Below are positions 1 through 8,267 of a stretch of DNA of 12,263 nt, piece by piece. This stretch comes from Methanoregula sp. UBA154 (GTDB lineage: Archaea > Halobacteriota > Methanomicrobia > Methanomicrobiales > Methanospirillaceae). Each line of letters opens with the position of its first letter. Position 1 is the first letter of the stretch. Under the pieces are notes generated by a model. It had not been told where the DNA came from. It did no database searches and saw only the letters and a list, made by a program, of their open reading frames with translations. The translations under genes were made by a program, and so were the position numbers. The stretch spans positions 53,087 through 65,349 of the forward strand of contig DAPW01000020.1 in the NCBI GenBank assembly GCA_002502245.1. Direction: 5' to 3'.

Positions 1-1
1 A

Positions 2-205
2 AAACCGTCCGGCCGGGAACCCGAAAACGCCCCTGCGCCAGATGTATCCCGGAGATCGCCGTCCATGCCCCGGCAGGCAGAGATGTTCCCGGACCTAAAA
101 CCGTCCGGCCGGGAGAAACCGGAACCCGAAAGCATTCCTGCGGCAGATGTATCCCGGCGATCACCCCCGCTCACCCGGAAAGCAGAACCGGCTCCTGCCG
201 ATCTC
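2..205 (+). repeat. In-frame tandem repeat in the kinase N-terminus
   Basis: Two consecutive units of 32 codons (2-97) and about 36 codons (98-205) both begin KPSGRE and share a DVSRRSP core before ending in DL. The first unit runs right up to the window edge, so further units may lie upstream. The array is translated as part of the histidine kinase and gives a disordered, Pro-rich, charged leader. The length difference between units keeps the reading frame. Confidence 0.7.
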
Positions 206-1849
206 CCGGATCGTGCCCGGAACGAGACCCTGTTAAACGCCTTAAAAAGCCTTGACCAGCCTGCCCGGGGGCAGGTCATCAGCCAGCGTCACGAGGATCT
301 GCGCAATGCCCTCGGGCAGCTGCGGGCAAAAGAGGATGACCTGCTGCGAAATATGGAGGCGATATCCCAGGAGCCCCGGCCGGCCCCGGAGCGGAGAACC
401 GACACTGCCGGTGATCTCTTTGAAAACGTTGTCATGGACGCCCGGGAGGGCATTATCGCGTATGACACCGGCCTCCGGTGCACCCTCTGGAACCCCTTCA
501 TGGAACTCCTGACCGGCATACCTGCGGCGGCGGCGCTCGGCAAACGGGCGTTTGACATGTTTCCTGCGTTCCGGGATGCCGGGGCATCCCTGCTGCTTGA
601 ACAGGCGCTGTCGGGGAAAACGGTGGAATCGGCTGACCTGTCCTGTCACCTTCCTTCAGAAAAGCAGGCCTGGGTGAGGCTGGGCTTCTCTGCCATGCGT
701 GACCGCGATGACCGTGTCACCGGTGTGATCGGTATCGTGCAGGACACCACGGCACGGAAAGTGAGGGAATATGCCCTGCAGACAACGATAACGCAGCTGA
801 TGGAGAGCGAAGAGAAGTACCGCAATGTCTTTACGGCGAAAAATGACCCGCTCCTCCTCATCGACACCACAACCCGCGGTATCCTGGACCTCAATACGGC
901 AACAGCTGACCTGTACGGGTATCCGCGTGAAGAGTTTTTTGCCCTCTCGCTCGTTGACCTGTTCACCGAGCCGGAGAAATGCAAGAAACTCCTCGAACGG
1001 CAGGCTGCCGGTGTCTGCATGTGCCGCCAGCGGAAGAAGGACGGGACGATCTTCCCGGCCGATATCTCGTATGCCTATTTCGAGCTGAAAGGTCACCTGA
1101 TCCTCGTCCTCTCGATCCGTGACCTCTCAACCTCCTACCAGACCGCGGATGCGCTCCGCCTGGCCAATACCAAGCTCAACCTGCTGATCGGGGTCACGCG
1201 CCATGACGTGATCAACAACCTAACGGTGCTCATGGGATACAACGACCTGCTGAAACATTCGATCCGGGACCCGAAAATTCTCGAGATGCTCGCAAAAGAG
1301 GAGCTTGCACTCCAGACGATTCACCGCCAGATCGAGTTCACTCGGGAATATTACAACCTTGGCGTCAGGTCCCCGCTCTGGCAGAATATCTGCGAAACAT
1401 CGACCCGGGCCTATTCCCAGTTCATCACGACCATCGGGTTCAGCTGCAATACCCATGACCTTGAGATCTATGCGGACCCCCTGCTGGAGAAGGTGTTTTA
1501 CAACCTCTTCGACAATGCCATACGGCACGGCGAGAACATCACCCATGTCAGGATCTATTGTGTCCGGGAGGGTTCGGACCTGCTCCTGATCTTTGGTGAC
1601 GACGGCCAGGGCATTCCGCCGGAGAACAAGGAGCGGATCTTCAAACGGGGATTCGGGAAACATACTGGTCTCGGCCTGTTCCTGTCGCGGGAGATACTTG
1701 CCATCACCCGGATCGAGATATCCGAAACGGGAGAGTTCAGGAAAGGGGCACGGTTTGAGTTGCGGATACCCGCAGGATCCTATCGTTTTCTGGATTCCGA
1801 TCACTCCCTGAACGTGTCCGGATCGCAGACAATGAACCTGCATGCCTGA
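2..1849 (+). CDS. PAS-PAS sensor histidine kinase, 5' end outside the window
   Basis: Cytoplasmic two-component sensor kinase; no membrane segment is visible. The frame is open to the left edge, so the first in-window ATG (position 65) is probably internal. Residues below are counted from it. Order: low-complexity Pro/Arg/Glu-rich head with a repeated unit (1-50), a short coiled-coil-like stretch (52-102), PAS 1 (about 116-232), PAS 2 (about 247-354, with NTATADLYGYPREE), and a kinase core. The core has a phospho-acceptor H380 in TRHDVINNLTVL, an N box NLFDNAIRHG (480-489), a G1 box DDGQGIP (512-518) and a GLGLF G2 box (535-539). The H box is of the methanogen 'TRHD' type rather than the classic HisKA 'SHELRTPL'. 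The histidine and all ATP-binding motifs are present, so the enzyme should be active. No response regulator gene is adjacent on the visible side. The sensed ligand is unknown. A convergent gap with repeats follows. Confidence 0.88.
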   Translation, partial: KPSGREPENAPAPDVSRRSPSMPRQAEMFPDLKPSGREKPEPESIPAADVSRRSPPLTRKAEPAPADLPDRARNETLLNALKSLDQPARGQVISQRHEDLRNALGQLRAKEDDLLRNMEAISQEPRPAPERRTDTAGDLFENVVMDAREGIIAYDTGLRCTLWNPFMELLTGIPAAAALGKRAFDMFPAFRDAGASLLLEQALSGKTVESADLSCHLPSEKQAWVRLGFSAMRDRDDRVTGVIGIVQDTTARKVREYALQTTITQLMESEEKYRNVFTAKNDPLLLIDTTTRGILDLNTATADLYGYPREEFFALSLVDLFTEPEKCKKLLERQAAGVCMCRQRKKDGTIFPADISYAYFELKGHLILVLSIRDLSTSYQTADALRLANTKLNLLIGVTRHDVINNLTVLMGYNDLLKHSIRDPKILEMLAKEELALQTIHRQIEFTREYYNLGVRSPLWQNICETSTRAYSQFITTIGFSCNTHDLEIYADPLLEKVFYNLFDNAIRHGENITHVRIYCVREGSDLLLIFGDDGQGIPPENKERIFKRGFGKHTGLGLFLSREILAITRIEISETGEFRKGARFELRIPAGSYRFLDSDHSLNVSGSQTMNLHA

Positions 1850-2005
1850 TCGCCCTTTCCTGCCCGCGGTGTCTGAACGGACGGAATAATCCTGGCAGCA
1901 GTCCGCGGTTCCGGAGAGCGGTCCGCTGCACTCTTTTTCTGGTGCGGGTACCAGGTCGCTCTGCTCACAAAAATCATGGTGTCTGGGTAAAATTAAAAAA
2001 AAATG

Positions 2006-2433
2006 TGTTCTGGAGAAACGCACATGAACGGGAGTTCACACTCAAACCATGAAAATCGGCAAAAGAATGTGGAGATTACGAGGGCTCCCCGCCTCAGGGC
2101 CTCTCCGAGGCACGGCGGGGCAATTTGTGTGTTTTTTTCAGATGCCCCGGGTTATTGACCAGCCGTGGGGGCGTCCCCTCGGGGGCACCGGCACACATCA
2201 TAATCGGGGGAGGGGGATCTCAACCCCTCATTATTCTCTCAGAACGTATTCGGTTTCCATAGGAAATCCTTTGTACAATTCTGACGCTCTTGGGAGCTTC
2301 GCCCCGGCCGCTGCGGCATCCCCGGATTGCGATAACGCTGTAGTACCCTGTCAATTTTGAATGAGTACAGTACAGGTAATTCCACGGTATCGCATGCGCC
2401 CCCGCCCCCGAGGGGGGCAGGGCTGGCGCAAGG
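2006..2433 (-). repeat. Structured intergenic repeat, copy A1 (full, minus orientation)
   Basis: Full copy of the window's repeat family, read on the minus strand from about 2433 (CCTTGCGCCAGCCCTG) to about 2006. Order along the element: GC hairpin H1 (about 2400-2430); a central conserved block with GGAATTA and TTATCGCAATCCGG and a GGGGCGAAGC motif (2285-2390); GTCAGAATTGTAC; G/C hairpin H3 (about 2205-2230); GC hairpin H4 (2161-2192); the long hairpin H5 (2084-2121); then GATTTTCATGGTT and TGTGAAC near the end. It lies in the convergent gap after the kinase gene. The outer boundaries are judged by eye from similarity to the other copies and may be off by about 10 bp. With copy D it shares the TC/GA variant of the H5 stem. 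Between the kinase stop and this copy (1850-2005) I see nothing recognisable. Confidence 0.8.
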
Positions 2434-2462
2434 GGGGGCGATATAATCAGTTTACAATGATT

Positions 2463-2898
2463 ACCCATGAAAATTGCATTCTTTCAGATACAATGATGGG
2501 GGTTGAGACCCCCATACCCCCGGTTATGATAGTTGCCGCCGACCCCGACGGGGCGCCCCCGCGGCGGCCTTCATGAACAATTCATTCGCGATTCCGGTAA
2601 TCTGCCCCGCCGTGCCCCGTGAGAGGCCCTGAGGCGGGGGACCCTCCTATCAATTCCAGGGAATTCATCGATTTTTTTCGTGTTCCGGTGTGAACGGAGC
2701 CGGTTCATGCCCGTTCCTTACGAGCAGAAACCTGCAGGCGGATTTTATCCCCGGTCCGGACAAGGTTCATCGTCCTGTCGCACTCCGGGGGTCGCCACAA
2801 CAACGGGGGCGGGCCTGTGGCGAAGCCGGGGTATCTCCAATGCGCTGCTTTTCCGGGGTATTCCCGGAAAAATGAGTTGCCAGGCTGACACTCTGCCC
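2463..2898 (+). repeat. Structured intergenic repeat, copy A2 (5'-truncated, with 3' extension)
   Basis: Plus-strand copy lacking the first part of the element (H1 and the central block). It starts about 30 bp from the 5' end of the oppositely oriented A1. It keeps H3 (GGGGGTTGAGACCCCC, about 2498-2513), H4 (2535-2568) and H5 (2604-2642, here with a GTGA loop), then the distal GTTCCGGTGTGAAC and TTCATGCCCGTT. Beyond the core, about 2720-2898 is a further segment also found after copy B (4400-4564). That segment includes GATCCCCGGTCCGGACAAGG-like sequence (A2 has T for G at one position just before it). The extension stops within a few bases of the stop codon of the PEGA gene at 2903. Confidence 0.75.
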
Positions 2899-2902
2899 GG
2901 AT

Positions 2903-3712
2903 TTATTTCCGTTTCATAAGGAGCAGTGCAGCACCAGCACCAATCGTCGCGATAATGGCTCCTCCGGTACCGAGAGGTGCTCTCGTCGTCGTGGGCGTCG
3001 GGGAGGGAGTGGGGTTGGTGGGTTGCACTGTTGCATCGATCGTTGTTGCCGGGGTAGCGACCAGGCGGGCAAAAACTGATTGTGAATCTCCGCGCACTTC
3101 CACACTCTGTATCCAGTCCAGGTACCCGGGAAGTCTGACCAGGATGACATGGCTCCCGTTTTCGATATTCCTCATATCGAAGGTCGTCAGTCCTTTGTAT
3201 TCATTATCGAGATAGATATGTGCGCCGGAGGGAACTGATGAGACAATGATGCTACCGGAGGGCAGCAGCGGCGTTGTCGTGACGGTCGTTGTCGTGACCG
3301 GCGTTGTCGTCATCGTCGCGGTCATTCCGGCGGCCTGGTAGATCGTGATGCCCCCGGTACGGCCACCAATATCCTGCGGATACCAGACCCCGCTTAACGG
3401 GGAGGTGAACGGGCTGTTGACCCATACATCATAGGTGGCCGGGGTCTGGCCGGAGAGCGAAAACCTGACAATGATCGATGTCGGACTCCAGCTGACAACC
3501 GTACCGTGGACACGGTTGGGAGAATAACTGGATTCCAGCCATACGGTGGTGTTCTCGTTGAAACCGCTTCCGGTGATCGTAATGGTGACATCACCGGCAT
3601 TGGACACGGTTGACGGGGAGATGCCGGAAATTGCCGGCGAGGCGGTGACCGGTATCACGGTCACAACCACGAACAGGAGGACCAGGCCGGCAAAGAGGGA
3701 GTATCGTTTCAT
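2903..3712 (-). CDS. IPT/TIG-PEGA surface protein with C-terminal membrane anchor
   Basis: Predicted secreted, membrane-anchored cell-surface protein of 269 residues. The ORF could be extended upstream by 42 codons, but I start at 3712. There a typical signal peptide begins (MKRYSLFAGLVLL..., about 1-25, ending VTAS), and GGTG lies 4 bases before the ATG. Order: IPT/TIG immunoglobulin-like fold (about 26-104, with ISGISPSTVSNAGDVTITI), Thr-rich linker (130-148), PEGA domain (about 152-219, PSGAHIYLDNEYKGLTT...LPGYL), Pro/Thr linker likely to be glycosylated (220-245), one hydrophobic helix (246-265) and a final KRK. PEGA and IPT domains are common in methanogen S-layer-associated proteins. 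Their role here (adhesion or envelope structure) is inferred. The gene stands alone between two repeat-filled gaps. The Thr linker is encoded by a GTT/GTC-rich low-complexity stretch near 3267-3325 on the plus strand. Confidence 0.8.
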   Translation of the reverse strand: MKRYSLFAGLVLLFVVVTVIPVTASPAISGISPSTVSNAGDVTITITGSGFNENTTVWLESSYSPNRVHGTVVSWSPTSIIVRFSLSGQTPATYDVWVNSPFTSPLSGVWYPQDIGGRTGGITIYQAAGMTATMTTTPVTTTTVTTTPLLPSGSIIVSSVPSGAHIYLDNEYKGLTTFDMRNIENGSHVILVRLPGYLDWIQSVEVRGDSQSVFARLVATPATTIDATVQPTNPTPSPTPTTTRAPLGTGGAIIATIGAGAALLLMKRK

Positions 3713-3876
3713 GAAACACCTATTGCTTATCTGAAGGATAAACTTTGCCGCGATATGGATCCATAAAAACTCTCCTCCGGCCGAAGGCTCCAAAAAATAA
3801 AAACGGGGATGGTCGTTCTGAAACCATGAAAACAGCATTCAGGTTCCGACGGAAAAACCTGATAAAAAAGGGGAAG

Positions 3877-3888
3877 TGCTTATAAAAT
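3877..3888. promoter_or_regulatory. TATA-like box between PEGA gene and repeat B
   Basis: The sequence GCTTATAAAAT is the best archaeal TATA-like motif in the 3713-3966 gap. Read rightward it would start a transcript near 3910, about 55 bp before repeat B. Read leftward (ATTTTATAAGC) it would give the PEGA gene a leader of about 140 nt. The direction cannot be decided from sequence. The rest of this gap is AT-rich with no other feature apart from the palindrome at 3951-3966. Confidence 0.3.
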
Positions 3889-3950
3889 CCCAAAAAATAA
3901 ATTTTGTGGGCAGATGTCAACATTATTTTGCTCCGGAGAACCTTCTTAAA

Positions 3951-3966
3951 AAGATGAGATCATCTT
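3951..3966. promoter_or_regulatory. Perfect 7-bp inverted repeat at the edge of repeat B
   Basis: AAGATGAGATCATCTT consists of two perfectly complementary 7-bp arms around a 2-bp centre. It ends exactly where the conserved sequence of repeat B begins. It could be a binding site for a dimeric regulator of the divergent genes, or a trace of the insertion site. No second copy was seen at the other repeat boundaries. Confidence 0.35.
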
Positions 3967-4564
3967 CCTTGCGCCCGCCCTGTTTTTGCAGGGGGTTGGG
4001 GGCGCATGCGATGCCCTGGAATTATCTGTACCGGTCCTCATCAAAATTGAACCGCTCATACGGTGTTATCGCAATACGGGGATGCCACAGCGGCGGGGCG
4101 AAGCCCAAATTAAGTGTCAGAATTGTAGGAAGATCTCCTATTAAAAATTGAATTATTTCAGACTGAATAATGGGGGTTGATACCCCCATACCCCCGGTTA
4201 TGATATATGCCGCCGCCCCCGACGGGGCGCCCCCGCGGCGGATCAACTATTGATATTTTAAAAAACACCGAACTGCCCCGCCGTGCCCCGGAGGGGCCCT
4301 GAGGCGGGGAGCCCTCGTGAAAATCATGTTGTCTTTTTTTGATTTTTTCGTGTTCCGGTGTGAACGGAGCCGGTTCATGCCCGTTTTAAAAGAGCAGAAA
4401 CGTGCTGACGGATTTGATCCCCGGTCCGGACAAGGTTTACCGTCCTGTCGCACTCCGGCGGTCGCAACAACGGCGGGGGCGAGCCTGTTGCGCAGCCTGA
4501 GTGTCTGGATGAGTTGCCTCTCCGGATTCCCGGAAAAAATCGTCGTCAGAACGGCACTCTGCCC
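3967..4564 (+). repeat. Structured intergenic repeat, copy B (full, with 3' extension)
   Basis: Full plus-strand copy. The core runs from CCTTGCGCCCGCCCTG (3967) to about 4400, and the extension shared with A2 runs to about 4564. H1 here differs in its loop (CCCTG-TTTTTG-CAGGG inside GCGCCC/GGGGGCGC). The central block (4016-4130) has GGAATTATCTGTAC, TTATCGCAAT and GGGGCGAAGCCC. H3 is GGGGGTTGATACCCCC (about 4172-4187), H4 is 4209-4241, and H5 is 4275-4312 with apical stem GCCCC-GGA-GGGGC. The end carries GTTCCGGTGTGAAC and TTCATGCCCGTT. It lies in the divergent gap between the PEGA gene and the small membrane protein. The remaining 4565-4739 holds only the upstream region of the latter. Confidence 0.8.
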
Positions 4565-4739
4565 TGAAACGGTTCTCTTTCGTTCGTTCTCCCTCCCGGA
4601 TACCGGTTGCTGTTCTCGTTCTGCTGGCATAATTATCGCCAGGCGCACGAATTTACCGGACAATGAAAAACGCGTCTGACCTGTCCGTGCAGAAACCCTT
4701 TAACAGGGAGACCACCCTATTTTTACGAGTGATACCAGT

Positions 4740-4934
4740 ATGAGTTCCACCAAGGCGTCATTTCCCTTTACGAAACAACAGTTCAGTATCGGTTTATTTG
4801 TCATCGGCTTTGCGATGATCGCTATACAGGACTTAAAACGGCTGGAGAGTATCAACCTCGGGTTCACGTGGCCGTTTGCGGTCCTGTTCTATCTCGGGCT
4901 GATCTGCATGGCGGCCGGGTATTACCTGAAATAA
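4740..4934 (+). CDS. Small two-helix membrane protein, unknown function
   Basis: A 64-residue protein with two predicted membrane helices (about 15-31, FSIGLFVIGFAMIAI, and about 41-63, TWPFAVLFYLGLICMAAGYY). They are joined by a short polar turn, DLKRLESIN, and both ends would lie on the same side. I do not recognise the family. The start is supported by GAGTGAT about 6 bases upstream of the ATG, which can pair with the archaeal 16S 3' end. The only TATA-like sequence nearby is weak (CCTTTAACA near 4697), which would imply a short leader. The gene stands alone, convergent with the big HTH-PAS gene across a 165-bp gap in which I see nothing else. Being short, it could be spurious, but the hydrophobic pattern and ribosome site argue for a real gene. 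Confidence 0.6.
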   Translation: MSSTKASFPFTKQQFSIGLFVIGFAMIAIQDLKRLESINLGFTWPFAVLFYLGLICMAAGYYLK

Positions 4935-5099
4935 GGTACGTATGCTCAATCCTTCGTGCTGATCGCGCTCCCTCCGGCGGGATACGGCTGGGCGTCCGGT
5001 GACCTGCCCGTCCGTACACCGGTAAACGGGGGATCTGGTCTCCCTTTGGTTTTTCCGGGAGGCTGCCGCTCCTGGTTCCCGGTCCCGCCCAGGGGCTCT

Positions 5100-8000
5100 T
5101 CAGCTTTTCTGCGGATGGATACCCCGGGCGATCGTGGATGCACCGATCACCTTCCCGGTATCATCGGTGATGGGGGAGATGGTCAAGGAAACTTCGATCA
5201 CCCGGCCGTCCTTGCGTACCCTCCGCGTCTCCAGGTTGCTGATCGATTCGCCCCGTTCGATCCGGCTGAAGATCTTCTCCCTCTCTTCCACTCTGTCCGG
5301 TGGAATGATCCGCGAGACAGAGTGTCCGATCATCTCGGCAGCGGTATAGCCGTACAGGTGTTCTGCTGCCTTGTTCCAGCTGATGACCATTCCCACGGTG
5401 TCCTTTGCAATGACTGCATCGCCGGTGGATTCAATGATCGAGGAGAGGAGCCGGCGGGTCTGCTCCGCCCTGTTCCGCTCGGTGATGTCCTCGTAGACGA
5501 TAACCACCTTCCCGTCAGAGGGAGTGACAGGCCGGAAGATCACCTCTTTTACGGTCCCGTCCTTGCAGCGGACCTGCCATGTCCGGGGGTAGGGAGCACC
5601 GGCCGGGGACGCTGCCTGGTCCGATTTCCAGGCTGCCATCACCCGCCCCCGGTACACCGGGTCCGGGAACGCGAGACAAAACCATTCCTTCCCGGTCTGG
5701 AAATCATGGAGATCGTACCCGAACAACCGCGTGAAGTTCTCGTTGATATACCGGTACGTGCCGTCCGCTTCGATGAGAGCGATCGGAAGCGGTGAGTTTT
5801 GCGCTATGTTATAGAAGATCTCATCGCTCCTGCGGCGTGCCTCTTCCGAGGTGAACCGCTGGAGGGCAATGGCAGCCACCCGTGCGTACATCTCAACCAG
5901 GTGTGGATCCGGAATTTTTCCAGTGCGCCCCGGAAAGATCGTGGCATTCCCCAGTATCTCCTGGCCGCGGATGAACCCTATCGCGCAGATATCCCCGATC
6001 TCAAGTGCTGCTTCCAGCTGAACGCAGAGCGGTTCGGGAACATTTCTGAAAAGAACCTCATAGAGGGGCAGGTTTGCGGTCTCCAGTGTTCCTTTCCGGA
6101 AGGCCGTGGTCCCGGCTGCATCGATCCGGAATTCGGTGCCTGCCACTTCTTTTCCCAAAATCCGTGCCACTATTTCACGCTGCCGGTTGTCCAGTGCAGC
6201 GCCCTGTACCTTTACGACGCCCGTACGCGGGTCAAAGGAATTGACCATGATCATGGCACCCGGTACCAGGTCCTTTAAATCGGCCGTGATCTTTTCGTAA
6301 ATGTTTTCCGAAGGTTCCAGGACAATAAATTCGAGCAGTTTCCGGGAAAGGAACTCCATCCGCCCGAGGTACTGCCGGATCTTCTGATCTGCTGCCTTCC
6401 GCTCGGAGATATCGCGGACGATTCCCTCAATGCCGAGGATGGTCCCGTCCTTGTCGTAATAGATGTGGCTGTTTGCCGAGACGTACACCGGAGAACCGTC
6501 TTTTCTCTTTAATGCAATCTCATAGTCGGTGACCGAACCGTTTGCGGCTATTGCGATGAGGAAATCCTTTCGCTTCTCCGGCTCATAGTAGAAGTGCCGC
6601 GCAACATTCCATCCCCGTTGTTCATCCTCTGAAGAGTACCCGAGCAGTCGTGCCCAGCTCGGGCTTGCCATGACCAGGTTCCCTTCCGTATCTGTCCGGT
6701 AAAAGACGTCCTGGATATTTTCAAGAACGCTCCGGTGGAGTTGTTCGCTCTCACGGAGCGCAGTCTCTGCAACCGCACGCCTGAGCGCGATGGATGCAGC
6801 CCGGACATAGGCCTCGAGCAGCGGTTCGTTTCTGAGTGTCTGTCCTTTGCGGAGGGCAAACGTTATGTTTCCCATGAGTTCCGTCTTCCAGATCAACCCT
6901 ACGGAATAGAATTCTCCCAGGTCCAGTGCCTCCTCAATGCTCCGGCAGGTATCTTCCGGTATATGCTGAAAGAGGATGTTGTAGAGATTTTTTCCGGTAT
7001 GGTACACCGTGCCGGCCATAAACCGGTCCGGGGCCGGCCCTACCCGGATCTGCGTGCCGACAAGGCTCCTGCCGATAATCCGGGAGAACACTTCATGGTC
7101 CTTCCTGCTGAATGCCGCCCGTATCGTTAAGGTGGTCGTTGTTCCGGGATCATACGAGCTCACGGTTATGGCTGCATCCGGGAGTATTTTGGACAATCCG
7201 AGACCAATGACCTGGTAGATGTTCTCGCAATGTGAAAGTTCCATGAACTTCTGCAGCTCGTGTGAGAAGAACTCCATCTGGGTTACGTACTGCCGTATCT
7301 TCTCGTCGGACTCTTTCTTTTCGGTGATGTCATGTCCGACCGCCTGGTATTCGATGGGTTTTTTCCCGCCATCATACATGGCACGCAGGGTCCAGGCAAT
7401 CCACCGGGTCGCATCCCCGGGGATGTCGAACCGGCACTCGAAGGCAGCGACCGGGTTCTCAGGGTTCAGGGCATGGAGGCACCGGTCAGGTACAGCCCGG
7501 TCCCGTGCATGGACCGTGTCTGAAAAGGGCGTGCCGGCCAGGTCTTCCGGTTTTTTTTTCATGGCATGGGCAAAGGCGGCATTGACAAAGCTCAGCGTGC
7601 CGTCCGGAAGGAAGCGGATGATAAACTCGGTCTGGTCTTCAACAATACCACGGTAGCGGGCCTCCTGTGCCTCCAGGTTGATCCTGTCCGTCTTCTCCCG
7701 GGTCACATCCTCCAGGATGATGGTGATCCCGCGGCTCCCGTCATCAAAGACGGTCTTCATGCTCTTGATCTTAAAGAAAAGGTCGCCGGTATCCCGCGGT
7801 AACCGTACCTCGTGCACTTCTTCATTACCGGCGATAATATCTGAAAATACGCCCGGGAGAACGGTGCTTCCGATCCCGGTTCTGAAAATATCAACAATGT
7901 GGTTTCCTGCGATCTCCTCTTTTGTTACCGCAAACAGATCGCAGAACGCCTCGTTGATAAAAAGGATCCGGTGGTGTTCATCAAGCGTTACAATGAGGTC

Positions 8001-8237
8001 GGACGTGATACTCACGAGGGCTGAAATGGGCAGCCGGTGGCTCAGGAAAAAAACCTTTGCCGTTCCATAAGACTTGGATTCCACATGACCGGATATCTGC
8101 AGGATCTCTAAGTACTTGGCTGCCGAGTTCCTGTTCATCTTCAGTTTTGAAGAAATATCCGTGATGGTAAGACCTTTCGGATGAGCCTTCAGAAGAATCC
8201 TGATCCGGGAAATCTTTTCCTGTTCTGGCACACACAT
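5100..8237 (-). CDS. HTH-linked multi-PAS/GAF sensor protein without a kinase domain
   Basis: A cytoplasmic receptor of 1045 residues. Order: winged-helix-type HTH (about 5-65, GLTITDISSKLKMNRNSAAK), PAS (72-185), PAS (193-308), GAF-like (322-492), PAS (497-615), second GAF-like (624-796), PAS (803-922), PAS (928-1042). The HTH with its RNSAAKYLEIL helix is the type fused to PAS sensors in Methanomicrobiales. The two PAS-GAF blocks are internal duplicates (EKIRQYVTQMEFFSHELQKF versus QKIRQYLGRMEFLSRKLLEF). There is no histidine phospho-acceptor or ATPase domain. The chain stops 5 residues after the last PAS signature (GASTIARGIHPQKS), where relatives usually read 'ARDITERK'. It may act directly as a ligand-responsive DNA-binding protein, or have lost a C-terminal kinase; the first is my inference. 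Start choice: AGGTGTGA directly before the ATG and a strong TATA box 30-40 bp upstream. Confidence 0.87.
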   Translation of the reverse strand: MCVPEQEKISRIRILLKAHPKGLTITDISSKLKMNRNSAAKYLEILQISGHVESKSYGTAKVFFLSHRLPISALVSITSDLIVTLDEHHRILFINEAFCDLFAVTKEEIAGNHIVDIFRTGIGSTVLPGVFSDIIAGNEEVHEVRLPRDTGDLFFKIKSMKTVFDDGSRGITIILEDVTREKTDRINLEAQEARYRGIVEDQTEFIIRFLPDGTLSFVNAAFAHAMKKKPEDLAGTPFSDTVHARDRAVPDRCLHALNPENPVAAFECRFDIPGDATRWIAWTLRAMYDGGKKPIEYQAVGHDITEKKESDEKIRQYVTQMEFFSHELQKFMELSHCENIYQVIGLGLSKILPDAAITVSSYDPGTTTTLTIRAAFSRKDHEVFSRIIGRSLVGTQIRVGPAPDRFMAGTVYHTGKNLYNILFQHIPEDTCRSIEEALDLGEFYSVGLIWKTELMGNITFALRKGQTLRNEPLLEAYVRAASIALRRAVAETALRESEQLHRSVLENIQDVFYRTDTEGNLVMASPSWARLLGYSSEDEQRGWNVARHFYYEPEKRKDFLIAIAANGSVTDYEIALKRKDGSPVYVSANSHIYYDKDGTILGIEGIVRDISERKAADQKIRQYLGRMEFLSRKLLEFIVLEPSENIYEKITADLKDLVPGAMIMVNSFDPRTGVVKVQGAALDNRQREIVARILGKEVAGTEFRIDAAGTTAFRKGTLETANLPLYEVLFRNVPEPLCVQLEAALEIGDICAIGFIRGQEILGNATIFPGRTGKIPDPHLVEMYARVAAIALQRFTSEEARRRSDEIFYNIAQNSPLPIALIEADGTYRYINENFTRLFGYDLHDFQTGKEWFCLAFPDPVYRGRVMAAWKSDQAASPAGAPYPRTWQVRCKDGTVKEVIFRPVTPSDGKVVIVYEDITERNRAEQTRRLLSSIIESTGDAVIAKDTVGMVISWNKAAEHLYGYTAAEMIGHSVSRIIPPDRVEEREKIFSRIERGESISNLETRRVRKDGRVIEVSLTISPITDDTGKVIGASTIARGIHPQKS

Positions 8238-8267
8238 TCACACCTAGCTACCGTGGTTGTCATTTAT

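Noticed and set aside
1220..2023. 267-residue ORF on the minus strand.
   Set aside because: It is antisense to the kinase catalytic domain, whose H, N and G boxes are intact. It has no recognisable domain, so it is a shadow of high GC content.
3984..4150. Possible small protein encoded in the repeat (shared peptide PWNYLY...SKL...VIAIRG in copies A1, B and partly D).
   Set aside because: The peptide follows from DNA conservation. Copy C has a stop soon after NYL, D shifts frame in the central block relative to A1 and B, and the lengths and ends differ in each copy. There is no ribosome site at a common start.
4380..4500. tRNA-like T-arm (GGATCAAATCC on the minus strand) in the repeat extension.
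   Set aside because: The flanking 5-bp T-stem does not pair, T54 is missing, and no acceptor, D or anticodon arms can be drawn around it.
4317..4679. 120-residue plus-strand ORF after repeat B, similar in translation to the ORF at 2680-2919.
   Set aside because: The shared translation covers only the shared repeat extension. The frames diverge afterwards, no ribosome site precedes either, and the composition is not protein-like.
4956..5795. 279-residue plus-strand ORF.
   Set aside because: It is antisense to the C-terminal PAS domains of the HTH-PAS gene and is Pro/Gly/Arg-rich with no domain or ribosome site.
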